DNA of 64,000 bases from Aselliscus stoliczkanus (GCA_033961575.1 CM066730.1:153911523-153975522), one strand, 5' to 3'. Shown: positions 13,701 to 28,700, counted from the first letter of the stretch. Notes: generated by a model from the sequence alone, not told the origin. A program made the numbers and translations.

Positions 13701-16700
13701 AGAGAGCTTAAGTAATTTGTCACAGGTTATACAGACAGTAAGAGTCCCAGGATCTACCCCAGTCTGGCTTGACTCTTAACCAATATGCTAAATTGAGATG
13801 TTTTAACAGTAGGATAGACAATACATTATGACTGAATAGGAAGGCAACAGTATACCTCTGGTTTTTCCGAACACGTGTTCTTTGAAGAGAAGGAATATGT
13901 TGACTGCTTTATTTCTAAGGGTAGTAAATAAACATTTACTGAATTGAAATGAATGGACCATGAGGAGAACCAGTAAGGAACTTAGAAGCATCTGAAAGAC
14001 TTCCACACTCAAGATGATTCATTCCATACTATGTTCTCACCTTGAGCTTCTCCTAAATCCGTCTCAAAATCCACTACATTATGATTCCAACTATATGACA
14101 GTAAAAAGAGATTTCCAGGAGTTTGGGGGGGGGGGGTGATGAATAGGCAGAGTACAGGAAATTTTTAGGGCAGTGAAAATATTCTACATAATACTGTGAT
14201 GGTAGATACAAGCCATTTGTATGTTTGTCAAAATCCACAGAATGTACATCACAAAGAGTGAATCCTAATATAAACTGTAGATTTTAGTTAATAATAATGT
14301 ACTAGTTCACCAATTTTAAGAAATACAACACACTAATGGCAAGATGTTAATAGGTGAAACTGGGGACAGCAGGGGAAGGGGGTTATACATGGGACCTCTG
14401 TACTTTCCACTCAATTTTTCTGTAAACCAAACACTGCTACAAACAAAACAAAACAAAACAAAAAAAAGCATTTGAGAGCTGGCCGAGTGGTTCGCTGGTT
14501 AAGAGCTGGCTTGGGAGCGTGAGCTCTAAGCAACAGCGGCCCGGTTTGGATCCCACACGGGCCAGTGACACTGTCCTCTACAGCTAAGATAGTGAACAAC
14601 AGCTTGACCTGAAGCTGCGCTGCCATGAGTCCCCGGCAACGGTGTAGGCTGCAGTGGGCTGCCAAAAGTTTGGTTAGTGGTCGCAGCCAGCGTGAGCCAC
14701 TGTGAGCTGCCATGAGTGGCAGTCCAATGGCCAGCAACTGATCTGCCTCAGTTGGGAAAAGCGCAATGGTCACAATACCAACATGGGCCAATGAAGCGGC
14801 ATCTTTCACAACTAGACTGAAGAACCAAAGGACAGCAACTTGTCTGTTTCCCTTCCCCGGTTCCCCAAAGCTGTCCCCTCCCCCAATTCCCCAATAAAAT
14901 CTTAAAAAAGAATTTGAGCATTCATTTAAAAAAATCATTTGACCAGGGCCGGCCGCGTGGCACAGTGGTTGGGTGCTGTCTTCGGAAGCCAGCGGCCCCG
15001 GTTCGGATCCCACATATGAGGGCCAGTGGCTGCCCTCAAAAAAAAAAAAAAAAAAAAAATCATTTGACCATTTAAAAATTGGATTATCTTTTTATTGTTA
15101 GCTTGTAAGCGTTCTTTACACATTCTGGATTCAAGATATATAGTTTGCAAATTATTTTCCCCCATTCTGTGGATCAATTTATCACTTTCTGAAGGTGTCC
15201 TTTGATGCACAGTTGAAGTCCTATTAATTTTTTCTTTAGTTACTTGTGCTTTTTGGTATCAGGTATTAATAAACAACTGCCTAATCTGAGGTCTTAAAGA
15301 TTTATTCCTGGGCTGGCCGAGTGGCGTGGTGGTTAAGAGCTGGCTTGGGAAGCCAGCGGCCCCAGTACAGATCCCACATATGAGGGCCAGTGACACTGCC
15401 CTCTTAAAAAAAATAAAAAATAAAAAAATTTATTCCTGTATTTTCTCCTAAATTGTTACAGTTTTAGTTATTATATTTAAGTTTATGGTCTATTTGGAGT
15501 TAATATTTGCATATGGTCCAATTTCATGTTCGTGCAAGTGGATATCCAGTTGTTAAACAATCATTCATTGAGAAGACTATGCTTTCCCCCATTTAATTGT
15601 CTTGGCATCTGTGTAGAAAATCGACTTTAAGGGCCGGCCGAGTGGCGCATTGGTTAAGCGCTGGTTTTGGGATGCCAGCGGCCCCGGTTCGGATCCCACA
15701 TGAGGGCCAGTGACACTGCCCTCTACAGCTAACAACAGCTCCACCTGGAGCTGGGCTGTGCGAGCCCCGGTGATGGTGTGGGCTGCAGCCCCTGCTGCAG
15801 TGGGCTGCCATAGGCTACAGTGAGTGGCCCACAGCCAGCGTGAGCGGCTGGCAGCCAAGCATGAGCTGCCAATAGCCGCGGTGAGCGACATCCAGAGGCC
15901 AGCGACTGATCTGCCTCATCCGGGAAGAGCGCAATGACGATACCAACAGTGAAGCAACATCCTCCGCAACTAAACTGAAGAACAAAAAGACAGCAACTTG
16001 TCTGTTCCCCTTCCCCGATTCCCCAACGCTGTTCCCCTCCGCCAATTCCCCAATAAAATCTTTAAAAAAAAAAAAGAAAATCGACTTTAAGTGTAAGAGC
16101 TTATTTCTGGACTCCTGATTCTAGTCCATTGAGCTTATTGCCAGTACTGAACCACACTGTCTTGATGACTGTAACTTTACAGTAAACTTTGAAATTAGGA
16201 AATAGGAGTCCTCCAACTTTGTTCTTTTACAAAATTGTTTTGGCTATCCAGAGTTCCTGAATTTCCATATGCATTTTAGGATTAGTTTGTCAATTCCTGC
16301 AAAAAACGAAGGTGGAATTTTGATAGAGACAGCTTTGAATCTGCAAATTTGGGGAGTGTGCAGATTCACTTATAATATTAAGTCTTCTGATCTGTGAACA
16401 TAGCATGTTGTTCCATTTATTTAGATTTTCTTTCAACATTTTAGTCTTCGGTGTACAAGTCTTGCCCTTCTATTTTTAAATTTCTTCCTAAATACCTTAT
16501 TCTTTTTGGTGCTACTGTACATGGGTTTCCCTAATTTCATTTTTGCATTGTTCATTGTTAGATGTATTTCAATGATTTTTGTATATTCATCTTTTTAGGA
16601 TTATTTATATGCAACAACATGACATATTCGTATGCATAGAGACAGTTATTCATGAAGAACTTACCCATGTAGATGCCTTTTATTTCTTGCTTAAATGCCC

Positions 16701-19700
16701 CAACTAAAACTTCCAGTACAATACTGAATGGGGATGGCAAGAGCAAACATTCTTGTCTTGTCCCTCCTGATCTTAGGGGAAAACCACTGACTCTTTCATC
16801 ATTTTACATGTATATGTCAGCAGTGGGTTTTCACAGATGCCCTTTATCAGGCTGAGGAAGTTCCCTGCTATTTCTAGTCTGCTGAGTGCTTTTACATGAA
16901 AGGGCATAGGATCTTGTCAAGTGCTTTTTCTGTTTCTCTTGTGATGAACATGTGGCTTGTCTTTCATTCTATTAATATGGTGTATCATAGATTGTTTTAA
17001 ACCAAACTGCATTCCTGTAATAAATTCCACTTGGTCAGGTGTACGCGTATACTCTTTTTATATGTTGCTGGATTTGTTCTGCTGCTTTTTGTTGAGGATT
17101 TTTGCATCTATATTCAGTAGTGACATTGGTCTGTAGCTTTCTATCCTGTGATGTCTTTGTTTGGTTTTCATTATCAGGATAATAATGACCTCCTAGCATG
17201 AGTTTGGAGGCATTCCCCCGTCTTCTATTTTTGTGGACTGATATAAATTCTTCTGTAAATGTTTTGTATAATTCACCAGTGAAGCCATGTGGATGTACGC
17301 TTTTCTTTGTGGCAAGTTTTAAAATTACCAATTTCTTTACTAGTCCTAAGTGTATTTATATTTTCTATTTGTGTGTCAGTTTTAGTAGTTTGCATCATTT
17401 TAAGAATTTGTCCATTTCATCTAAGTTAATTTTTTGTCATACAGTTGTTCATAGTATTCCCTTATAATAGCTTTTTATTCCCCAAATGTTGGTAGTGATG
17501 TCCTCTCATTTCTGATTTTAGTAATTTGAGTATTCTCTTTTTCTTGTTCCGTCTATCAATTTTGTTGATCTTTTCTTTTCGTTTTTAAGATTTTTATTGG
17601 GGAACTGGAGGAAGGGAATAGTGTTTGGGAACTGGGGGAGGGGACCAGCCAAGTATTGTTCTTCAATCTTCATTGTGGAGGGCGCCAGTCGCCATCTGGC
17701 ATCCTGGCGGCAGCTTGTGGTCTCTAAGCTCAAGGTGCTGTGTTCAATCTTGTGTTGCAAGTGGGTGTAGCCACTATCCCATGCAGGAGCTGAACCCAGC
17801 AGCCTTGTTGTTAAGAGTGCACACTCGATCCTCTGAGCCATCTGGGCGGCAGCTCAGCTCTTCAAGGTGCTGAGTTCAGTCTTAGTTGTGGGTGGACATA
17901 GCCACCATCCCATGCGGGAGTTGAACCCGGTAGCCTTGTTGTTTAGAGCGCATGCCCTATCCACTGAGCCATCCGTGCGGCAGCTCAACTCAAGGTGCCG
18001 AGTTCAATCTTTAGTTGTGGGTGGGCGTAGCCCACCATCGAACAGGCAACCCTGTTGTTACACCAGCTGAGCCATCCTGCCACCTGTTGGCAGCTCAGCG
18101 ACAGCTCAGCTAGGGCACAGCATTTACTGGCCCATGTGGGAATCAAATCAGCAGCCCTGTTGCTCAGAGCAAGTGCTCCAAGCCAACTCTTAACCAAATG
18201 AGCCACTTGGCAGGACCCTGTTGATCTTTTCATAGAACCAACTTTATTACTTTTCTCTATTGATTTTATAGTCTTTATTTCATTTATTTACACTCTAATA
18301 TTATCTTGCTCTTATTTATCTAGTTGTTTTAAGGTAAATGTTTAAGTTATTAATTTGAGATCTTTCTTCATTAAGGTTAACATTTTACAACTATAAACTT
18401 CCCTGTAAGCACTGCTATAGCTGCATCCCATAAGTTTTGGTGTGTTGTATTTTTATCATTCATCACAATGTATTTTCTAATTTCTCATGTCTTTCTCTTT
18501 GATCCATTGCCTATTTGGGAAGGTGTTAACTTTCACGTATTTGTGAATGTCCCAAATTTCCTTCTGTTGCTGGTTTCTAATTTCATTCCATTGCAGCTGA
18601 AGAATATACTTCGTATGATTTTAATCCTTTTAAAATGATCAAGGCTTGTTTTGTGGCCTAATATATGGTCAATCCTGGAGAATGCTCCATGTGCATTTGA
18701 GAAGAATGTAAATTCTGCTGCCATTGACTAGAGTATTCTATAGATGTCTGCTAGGACTAGTTGACTTAGTGTTGCTCAAGCCTTCCATTTCCATGTTGTC
18801 TAGTTTGTTTATCCATTATTGAAAGTGGGGTGTTGAAGTCTTCCAACTATTATATTTAAATTATCTGTTTCCCCCCTTCAATTCTGTAAGCTCATACATT
18901 TTGGGGCTATTGTTTCTCAGATTGGATAGTCTCAAATGACCTCTTTATTCAAGTTTGCTGATTCATTTTTATGCTAATTTCAAATCTGATGTTGGGCCTC
19001 TCTAGCAAATTAATTTCAATCATTGTACATTTCCACTCCAGAATCTCTATTTGGTTGTTTTTCATAACTTCCATTTCTTTACTGCTGGTGTCTACTTATT
19101 GAGACATTGTTCTCATACTTCCCTTTAATTCTTTAGACATGGTTCCACTGGTTCTTTGACTATACAGTTGATCTTCATTATCTACAGATTCTGTATTTAC
19201 CAGTTGGCCTATTTGCTAAAATTTCTTTTTAACCCACAAATTCAACACTCATGAGGCTTTCACAGTCATCCATGACTACGCACAGGGTGGCAAAAAAATT
19301 GAATCCCCTGGCGTGCATGTTTCCAGCTAAGGTCAAACAAGGTGACGCTATTCCTATTTTAGTTCTCATATTGTAACAAGTGTCTTTTTCACGTTCTATT
19401 TGGTGCCATTTATTGCGTTTTTGTGCTTTTCACTGGAGATTTCACTGTTTAAAATAGCCCCCAAGTGCAGCGCTTAAGTGCTGTCCAGTGCTCCTACATG
19501 CAAGAGGCTGCGATGTGTCTTACAAAGAAAACACATGTACTAAATAAGCTTCACTCAGGCATGAGTTACAGTGCTACTACTGGCTGTCAGTTCAATGTTA
19601 ATGAATCAACAGTATATACTAAATAAACCTAAACACCCATAAAACAAGGTTATATATTGGTCAGTTGACAAAAATGTGATAAGGGGCTTGCAAAAATCTA

Positions 19701-22700
19701 ACCTTGTATATCCTCATAGGAGCAATGGTTTCAGTATTTGCTAATTCAGTGTTTGTAGTGACTATATAAAACGTAACTACCATGAATAATAAGAATTGAC
19801 TGTATTTGTAATAAGTGATTCAAAGTCCTTTGTCTAGTAAGTACAATATCTGGGTATCCTTAGAAATAGTTTCTATTGGCTGCTTTTTTACCTTATGTAT
19901 GAACTATCATGTTTCTTTACATAATATGTGGGTATTTTAAATACTGTATTGTGGCAACTGTGGAAATCTGATTCTCCCTCCTCTTTAGGGTTTGTTAATG
20001 TTATTATTTGTTTAGTGACTTTCCTGGAATAATTCTGTAGTCTGTATTCTTTGTCACATGTGGCTATTACAGTCTTTGTTCAGTTTGCTTAATGGTCAGC
20101 TAGCTACATATTCAACATATTCAGGAGATTTGCTTAAATGCCTTGAATAAATTAAGTCTGCTTTTGCCAAATGGCTCTCTGTTTGTATCGGGGCATGCTT
20201 TCAATATTTCAGTAGGCAGTTTATAATTCTGCCTTGCCCTTCATTTCCAACTTGTGCAGAGACTCAAGGTAAGTAAGAGGTGAGGGATTAGGGTCTTCTC
20301 AGGTCATTCCTTGGCAGACAGTCTTATACATGCGTATTACTTTACAGAGTCCTAGGAATATATCAGAGGTTTTCAAAGTCCCCTATGGACAACCCATATG
20401 AGTTTTTCTTTTTAATTTTTTGGCCAGTCTCTTGTTAGCCTGACTGGTAATGCTTCCTCAGACAACTGTCATGTTAAACAATTACCACTGATTATTTCTG
20501 ACAAATGTCCCGGAGGCAGAGCTTTTGGCAGAGGAAACTCTGAATCAAATAGACAAGTCCTGAGAAGGAAGCTTTTTAGAAAGTTGCCAGATATGTCAAA
20601 CAGTGACAATTCTCTGGGGATAGGCTTTTGCAGAACTCCAAAACCATTCTGTTTCTTTGGTGGCTGCTGGTTTTCACAACTACTGTAGTTTCAAGGCTGT
20701 TTTCAAGGTTACCGTGAAGCTGGGATGAGAGTCGTCAGAAGTAGGGAAAGTTAAAATGCCACCAAGCTCACTGTTCTTACTGAAATTCATCTGTTTTTCT
20801 TGAATAAAACCTCTTAGGGTTGTGGGAAGCCTTTAGGTAATTTCCAGAGTTCTGAAAAAGGAAATCTCATCCACTCTTCGGTTTCAAATACTGATGTCTT
20901 GAACTCTTAATTTCCAGCTCAGCCCTCTCCCCTAAGTTTCACACTGTGACTACTGTCTGCTGTTTCACTCCTTTGTACTGTTCATCTTTGTACCCCTAAT
21001 GCCTAGTGAAGTCCCTCAATGAACGAACATGTTAAATGACTAGAAGGCATGTCCGTATCATTTCTTACAACAACATGTGAATTTAAAATTATCTCAAAAT
21101 AAAATATCTAATTTGATTAAAAAAACGAAAAAAGATCACCTTAGCTATTATAGAAAATGAACTGTGGGGACAAGAATAAATGCAATTAGAAGACTTGCAT
21201 AACAATCACCTAACAACCACCAATAGCAGGACAGGAAGCCAACTAGAATAAGAGAAGTTCGGTAAAGGAAGCATATTTGTCTTCCTAAGTTATTTTCATG
21301 CTTAGGCTACCAAGGTAAACTAGTATTCTTTTTTTTTTTTTTAAAGATTTTATTGGGTAATTGGGGGAGGGGAACAGCATTGGGGAACCGAGGAAGGGGA
21401 ACAGACAAGTTGTTGTCCTTTTGTTCTTCAGTCTAGTTGTGGAGGACATTGCTTCACTGGCCCATGTTGGTATCATCATTGTGCTCTTCATCAGTCACTG
21501 GCTTCTGGATGGCCGCTCGCAGCGGGTCTTGGCAGCTCACACCAGCTGCAGACCGCTCATGCTGGCCGCCAGCCACTCACTGTAGCTATGGCAGCCCACT
21601 GCAGCAGGGGCTGCAGCTATGCTGTCCCTGGGGACTCACGGCAGCTCAGCTCCAGGTGGAGCCGTTGTTCACCATCTTAGCTGTAGAGGGCAATGTCACT
21701 GGCCCTCACATGTGGGATCTGTACCGGGGCTGCTGGAGTTCCAAGCCAGCTCTTAACCAATGTGCCACTCAGCTGGCCTGGTAAACTAGTATTCTGGCCA
21801 GTGCCATTACTGGAATATTTTATCATTTAACTTTCTCTAGATCAATGGTTTTCAATCTAGAGTTTTCCTCATCCATTCTGAGGTATAATGCAAATAATAT
21901 ATTCCTAATAATAGATTTTAAAAACTGAAACTGGTAAATGTCTTTTCAAAAAGGAATCAAAGTAGATTTAAGGTTATCCATATAATGGATTCCTCTCACT
22001 TGCAACCTTGAGTAGGAGAAAGGTGGGAGTTACAGTTAGCAAGCCTACATTTCCTGTAAACCTGGGTCTACCTGTAGGAGAATCATCCCTGTTAGGTTCA
22101 TAGACATCACCTGGAACAAAGGCTACACTTCTAAAAATTGGGCTTCTTTTAAACTGCCGCAATATCGTAGACCAGCATTATGCTGAGTGGTCACATGTAG
22201 CTTTCTTAAAGAAATAAACGGTCATTGATGCTTCTAATTAAACCCTGTGATTGTGTGTATCTGAGAGAAGCCTGAAATGTCCTACTGAATTTCTGAAAAT
22301 GATGTCTGACTACTCATAACTCTCCTTAATAACCCCTCCAGTGTAATTATACAATACCCATATATAATCCATGAAAGTGAGACTAGAAGTGACATCCAGA
22401 TACATACTAAGCCATTGGAAGATATCTTTCAAAGCTATTTAAAAGAACTCTGCTTTAGGAGATAAATATTTAAATAGGCAAATCCTCAATTTCTTCAAAC
22501 AGCTTTTTTACCTTCATTTTTTGAGTACACAGTTCATTCTCCATATGATCATAAGGATTGTAAATAAAATTATTCAGATTTTATTTGTAAATTTAATTAT
22601 ATACTTTGTTATTATTCCTTATTCTGTATCCATCTTAATCTTATTTATTATTTAAGCTACACCTAGAATTTCTATGTTCTTGTTTACTTTTTCTTCTACT

Positions 22701-25700
22701 CCCAAACTGAACTCCCAATGGGTCCTGTTTAAATGTATCTGCTGTTTATCATTTATACCTAGTGACTGTGTCAACTCCCAACAGTGTTAGACCAGTGAGT
22801 AAATTAGATCCCGTTTGTCTTTTCCTTCCTCATCATGAGAATAAGCCTCTTCTACTGTGTCTACTAACCACATTAGACACTGAAGGTGGGTGTAGTTCCT
22901 TCAGGGATCAAGGCTGAAATGGACCCCTACCTTAACTGTGTCAAGAACTCTGCTGACAGGTTTCTTGGTTCTTCATAACAGAAGTGCTTCATGTTTAAAA
23001 CATCATTATCCTTCATACTACATATGGAAAACTTGATCTTTGCAAAGATTTCCTCTTTCAGTAGTGAAAAAAAAAATACAGGACTCCATCCACTTGGGGT
23101 AGTGGGCCACAGCAATGTCTGTAACTTGCACTGAAACCTTTTCATATGCAAAACTAATAGCAATGCCATCTCACTCAATTCTAAATGAAGTATTTACAAA
23201 CTAGAACTTGAGGATTCCATGGAGTTCTGAATTTTGGCTTTCAAGCTGACCCTGTCAATTAATCTTAATTGTATGTGTCTGGCTAACTCTTCCCCAGCAG
23301 AGGTTTCCCATTACACACACCTGTTACTGTGATACCCACAGGTGCCAACATACAAGTACTTTTATTCCCAGCTGTTACTCAAGTTAATTTGACTCCTCTC
23401 CCGAACTCAGCTGAAGTAGATGGCAAAATGTGTAACTCTTCTACCTTAGAACACGTTGATTTTAAATTAATGAACATATAGTGATTCATTTGTACTTTTC
23501 CAAAGCAATTTTTTTTTTTTTTTGAAGGGCAGCGTCACTGGCCCTCACATGTGGGACCTGAACCGGGGCCCCTGGCTCCCCAAGCCAGCGCCCAACCACC
23601 GCGCCACTCGGCCGGCCCTCCAAAGCAAATTTTAAAGATTCTCTTCAATGCTGTTGTCACTTGCAAAAGAAAGCATCACTGGATAAGATACTAATTATGG
23701 TACCAAGTGTTCCTTTTAAAATAATTTTATGATGTATGTTAAATGTTTTTGCGTTGATCTATTTAACAAATTAACCCCAATCATTATAAAGTATTTTAAA
23801 TTACACCTATATTTAATGTATAAATGTGAATGGAATGATATATCACCAAGATGATTCCTATTAGAATGTGGCTCATCAATGCTTACCAACTGAAAATAAG
23901 CTGTAGTGGAAAGAGGGCTGGCCAGGGAGCCAGGAGATATGTATTCCAGTCTGGGCTTGGACTCTGTAATCAGCTTAATGCAAGTATAGGGCCTTGGAAA
24001 CATAACCATCTTGACCTCAATTACATCACAGGTAAAACATGGACAGTTAGACTAAATGATATCAATGGTTGCAATACACTGGAAAATCTGATTCTTGCAG
24101 AGCAAGGGAAGGCAAACATTTTTTATAAAGGGCCATATAGAAAATACTTTCAGCTCTGCAGACCAGGTGGTCTCAGCTCTGCCACTGATGAGCAAAAACA
24201 GCCACAGACAATAAACAATGGGCGTGACTGTGTTCCAGTAAAACTTTATTTACAAAAACAAAGAATTGGGTGGATTTCGCCCACAGGCCATAGTTTGCCA
24301 ATCCCTCTATTTTTATCCTGTCAGCATGTCCTATCCTATCTCTTTCTACTAATAACTCCAATCTCTTCTCCTAACCTAACATATACTCCTTCTAAGCGTC
24401 CTAAAACAGTTTCAGTCATTTCACCTCCTACTTTCAAAGCCTTCCTGATGTCTACTGTATCAAATCTAAGTTTTAATGCACTGGATTTCCCAAGGCCTAA
24501 TGTTTCCCCACCCTACCAGTCTTATTTCTCATAAGACCTCAATACCCACTTTCTGCCCCAGGCATAGTGTTCTCTAGTGGGTCCCTGCAAAGTACCATTC
24601 ATTTCTGTGCATCTAATACCACTGTCAGTTACCCCCAAACCATTCTTTCTACCCATCTAAACCCCAGCATTATTTCAAGGTCCAATTCAAGAATCAATTT
24701 TCATAAAGCCTTATATGCCCGTCTACAAAGGTATTTATCTCTACACGTTTACTGAATTTAGGGGCAGTCTCACATGGCTTAGTGCTGATCTTCCTATAAC
24801 CGTTTCTGGCAACCATAGGATGCCATACACACTCTTTGGTACATGCCAATGCTTAATACAATGTTAGAAACAAAACAGGTTTTAAATAAACAAAGGCTAA
24901 GATATTAAAGAAAAAGTTGTTCTTGTTAGGATGAAGAGAAAAATCCAAGGTCTAGCATTTTTGGTTATTCTGAATTCTTCTGGCATATGTCAGGTGCTGA
25001 GAATAACCACTACGACATCTTACTCTGATTAAGTTTCCCAAACACAAAACACTGCAGCTGTTATTAGAGGTAAGCAGTCTTCCATCTCCTTACCCTTCCC
25101 AACACAGCAAATGCACAGATAGGCTTAGCATACAGGCTTTTAGTTAGTCCCTTATGAGTACCTACTATGTGGCTAAATATTCTTCTAGAATGTAGGGATA
25201 TAGCAATTGAACAAACCTATGTCCCTGTCCTTACAAAGTTTTTAATTTATTGGAGGAAATAGAGAATAAACAAATATGATGTCCAGTAGAAGTAGTAATA
25301 TATACTATAAAAAAAAAGTAGGTAGGTAAGAGGACAGTGTGTGATGGGGACATTTTAGATGGGTTTGTATATGTTTATAATAATGATAGCAGATTATGGA
25401 AGAAAAATAGGACAGTAGGGGGATAGGGTATTGTTTTAGATGGGACTGTGAGGAAGGCCTCTCTGATGAGGCAAGATGTGAATGATGTAAGGGAATGAGT
25501 GATCCAAACTATCTTGTGGGTGGATATTCCAGGCAGAGGAAATAGTTTAAGTACAAAGCTCTAAGACAGGAAAACGTTCAGCTTTTTCAAAGAAGAGCAA
25601 AGACAAGGTGGCTGGAGAGCAGCTGAAAATTAAGTTGTACAAGATACAGTCAGAGATGGTTGGAGAAGCAGCCAGGGCCATGATACATAGAATAGATTTC

Positions 25701-28700
25701 TAGATTTATTCTGAAAAAGGTGGAAATCTGTTGAATGGTCATAATCAAGAGAGTGGCATGGCGTGACTTTTAACTAAGAGGTTATTCTGGCTACTTTTGA
25801 GAAGAATAAAATGTAGGGGGCAAGAGTGAAAGCAAGTATACCAATTCAGAGGCTTCTGAACTCATCTTTGTACCCCCAATGTGTAAGGCAGCACTTGGTA
25901 TATAAAGCCTTGGGTATATATAACACCTAAGACAATACTTATTATCCCATGTTTTTAATATAACATACCAAACTCAGGTTTGAATCTCAGCATAACCACT
26001 TTAAGCTTTGTAACCATGAATATATTACTTAATCTCAGATTTAGTTTCCTCACCAATACAATGGAGCTACCTAAGAATTGTTGTGAGGATTAAAGGTGAC
26101 AATGTATATAAAGCACCTAGCCTAATACCTAAAACATAGTAAGGACTCAAAAAAAATGGTAGCTGGTTCACTACCTGCCCCCATATCTCGAACACTGAGA
26201 ATACAGCTGGAATGCAACTGATTTCGTTCAGAAAAAAGTTCATAAAAACAAACAAAGCCCTAATACCAGGAATATCAGGAGCTTAGTTATGGACATGTTA
26301 AGTTTGACATGCTATTAGCCATACAAGTAGAGAGAGTAATTAGGCAGTTGGGTATAAGAGTCTGGAGTTCAGAGGAAAGGACTAGGTGAAATAAAACATT
26401 TGGGATTCACATCATAGTTTGTATTTATAGTCACAAGTCTAGATGAGATCACTAAGGAAATAAATGTAGATAGAAAAAAGTGTACACTCCAAAGTGGAGT
26501 CCTTGAGTACAGGTAGAACTGAGAAAGAGCAACCAACCAGGTAGACAGAAAACCAAGAGAGTGTGGTACCCTGGTACCAAGTAGAAAAACTGTTAAAATT
26601 TTAAAAGACGAAGTTAAGATGTCAGATTGAGTAAGATGAAAACTGAGAAATCCTCATTAGACTTAGTGATGTAGTGAACTGGCAGGGTGGATGCCACAGC
26701 AGAATGTGTTCAAGGAGAAAATGTTCAACAGCAAATTTAGACGATTTGTTCAAATTACCTTGAAAAGCCAGGAGAGAAATGCGGTAGTAACTGGAAGAGG
26801 AAGTACAATCCAAAGATTTCTTTTTTAGAGATGGAAGAAACAACATACATCCTAACAAGCTGGTTACAGCAGAGGAGGAAATGGATGACGGGGTGAAGAA
26901 AAAGAGAACTGCTACAGCATTATCCTTTGTGGGGGAAAGCAGATGAGACATGATACAGAAATCAGGGGGACTGGCCTAAGCTAGAACAGATACGCTTTTC
27001 CTTAATAACAGAAGAGAAGCTGTCTATGCATAGGTGCAGGCAGGTGAATAGGTGTCATAGAAGCAGCTTATGGAAATTCTTTACCAACTGCCTCAATTTC
27101 CTCAGAGAAACAGGGAGAACGTTCCTCAACAGAGAGTGAGATGGAGTAGAAGGTATTATGTTGGGTTGTCGGAAAAGTCAGGACACATTTTTGCAACAAA
27201 AACATAGAAAAAATATGTCATGACTTTTCTGACAACCCAAAAGTAACCTAAGAAAGTGTGACTGATTTAAAGTAAAATCAGTTGGCAGGTTTTTCTTCAC
27301 ACAAGTTTGGCCTCACTAGTGTAGGTAAAAATACACAGTTGGTGAAAATTTAAGGATAATCAGGATACTGATTAGTCAAATAAGTACAATTAAATGGACA
27401 GACCAGCAAAGGACTTGAGGGTGTATGCAAGGGAGTGATAACAATGACTGACTATGGACAAGCAGAGTAAGGAGGGAAGTGGGAACATGAGACGAATGAG
27501 GGAGAGTGGAAAGGTGACAGGATTAATAGATTGTTGGTCCTCGTAGTTTATATTAAAGGGAGTGAGGTGGAAACAGAGAATTCCATTTGGAGAGGAGAAT
27601 GTTTAAATTGTCATAAAAATTTAAGAATTACTACAGCATAGACCCAGATTCATGGGATTCCTACATTTAATAAGTTCTGTGTAGTGGTAAAATAAGAATC
27701 CATATGTCAGATCTGAATGGAAGGTAAGAGAAGTAAAAGGTAGGTGATGGAATACAACCTAGGAATTCCTCATTTTTCTCTATAATTTATCAAAAACTAA
27801 TTTCAACTTTTCTAAGAAAAACAGTGATTCAAAATTTAAAAAAAAGAATGCAGGGCCGGCCGAGTGGCATGGTGGTTGAGCACTGGCTTGGGAAGCCAGC
27901 GGCCCCGGTTCGGGTCCCACATGTGAGGGCCAGCGACACTGCCCTCAAAAAAAAAAAAAAAAGAGAGAATGCAATCTGACTGATAAAATAGTTTCAGAAA
28001 AGACGCCGTCACTTCATTATTTTCCATGGCATCCAGTTTGTCCACTTATCTCTGTTCAAAATGTACTGGTATCATGGGTTCTAAAGCCCTACATGTCTCC
28101 GTTTACAGTTAAATGTATAAAGTAACTTAAGCTAAAGTTAAATGTCATTCTCTTTAGTTTATCCTTTGACACCAGTATTAATCAATTTCTGCATTTCCCC
28201 AACATAGAGAAATCATTACTTTAAGAAAAAACTTACACATTTAAAGATTTCAAAGCAAACCATCATCCAACCATGAACATCCATCTGCATATTCTTTAAT
28301 TATCTATTTTTTCAAATCCACCTACGACATAATTTTATATTTAATCTGCTGAACATTTAAACATACAATTGAAACAGCACTTTTCAGTAGCCTGAAAAGT
28401 TTTGGTTTTCGTTTTCATCCTGTCATGCAACATTTATCAAATTCTATTCAAGTTCATAGTATGTGTGAACCACAACAACAGTTATTGCTTTACTCACCTC
28501 CTTAATAGCATCTTCATTAGGGAGAATGGAACATAAACATGTGATATAGGCTTGCTGGAAAGATGACACATTTGAAATTTCTTTAGATTCTGCACATAGT
28601 TTTGACAAAGCAGTAGCCTGGGGGATGCAGTTAGATTTCAACAAATGTTTTATTCGCATTTGGAGAAAGAAAGGTCCTTCTTGTGCGATCAATTTATTGA

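Larger units (their letters stand above)
15060..20960 (-). mobile_element. Old antisense L1, broken
   Basis: Reads as the reverse complement of an L1: ORF2-type stretches include GTTTTGGCTATCCAGAGTTC (near 16238), CCAGTACAATACTGAATGGG (near 16712), TTGAGGATTTTTGCATCTAT (near 17092) and ATATATGGTCAATCCTGGAG (near 18661). The part right of the Tigger (19805-20960) reads like L1 5' flank, for example TTCTTTGGTGGCTGCTG near 20653. It is interrupted by two SINEs (15310-15425, 15631-16075), a P-form SINE (17576-18218) and a Tigger (19165-19802). Many stops and indels; no coding capacity. Confidence 0.75.
25140..27620 (+). mobile_element. Ancient mammal-wide repeat, several blocks
   Basis: Blocks 25140-25880, 26275-27160 and 27241-27620 read as one old repeat with phrases common in mammals: GGAAGGCCTCTCTGATGAGG, TTATGGACATGTTAAGTTTG and AGTCTGGAGTTCAGAGG. 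It is interrupted by a MIR and a mariner-like element. I know the family by sight but cannot name it with confidence. Similar text returns near 60710-60960 and 62600-62830. Confidence 0.6.
6995..28497 (-). other. RLF intron 5 (21.5 kb)
   Basis: The second largest intron in the window. Repeats are listed separately: SINEs, MIR, L2, an antisense L1 with a nested Tigger, hAT elements and an ancient mammal-wide repeat. Stretches with nothing I recognise include 6995-7620, 7816-8224, 9176-9512, 9655-10660, 11101-12128, 12338-12576, 12776-13619, 13796-14467, 20961-21313, 21796-23499, 24881-25139, 27621-27840 and 27974-28497. No RNA gene or protein gene is supported in them. Confidence 0.8.

Noticed and set aside
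14411..15013. 200-codon minus-strand open frame
   Set aside because: It runs through two adjacent SINEs (L-form and S-form); the length comes from GC-rich repeat sequence.
15060..20960. A coding L1
   Set aside because: Stops and indels throughout and four later insertions; no long L1 frame remains.
23851..24534. 227-codon plus-strand open frame, the longest in the window
   Set aside because: It crosses a MIR, a hAT-Charlie element and an L2-like piece in turn, with no domain and no splice context.
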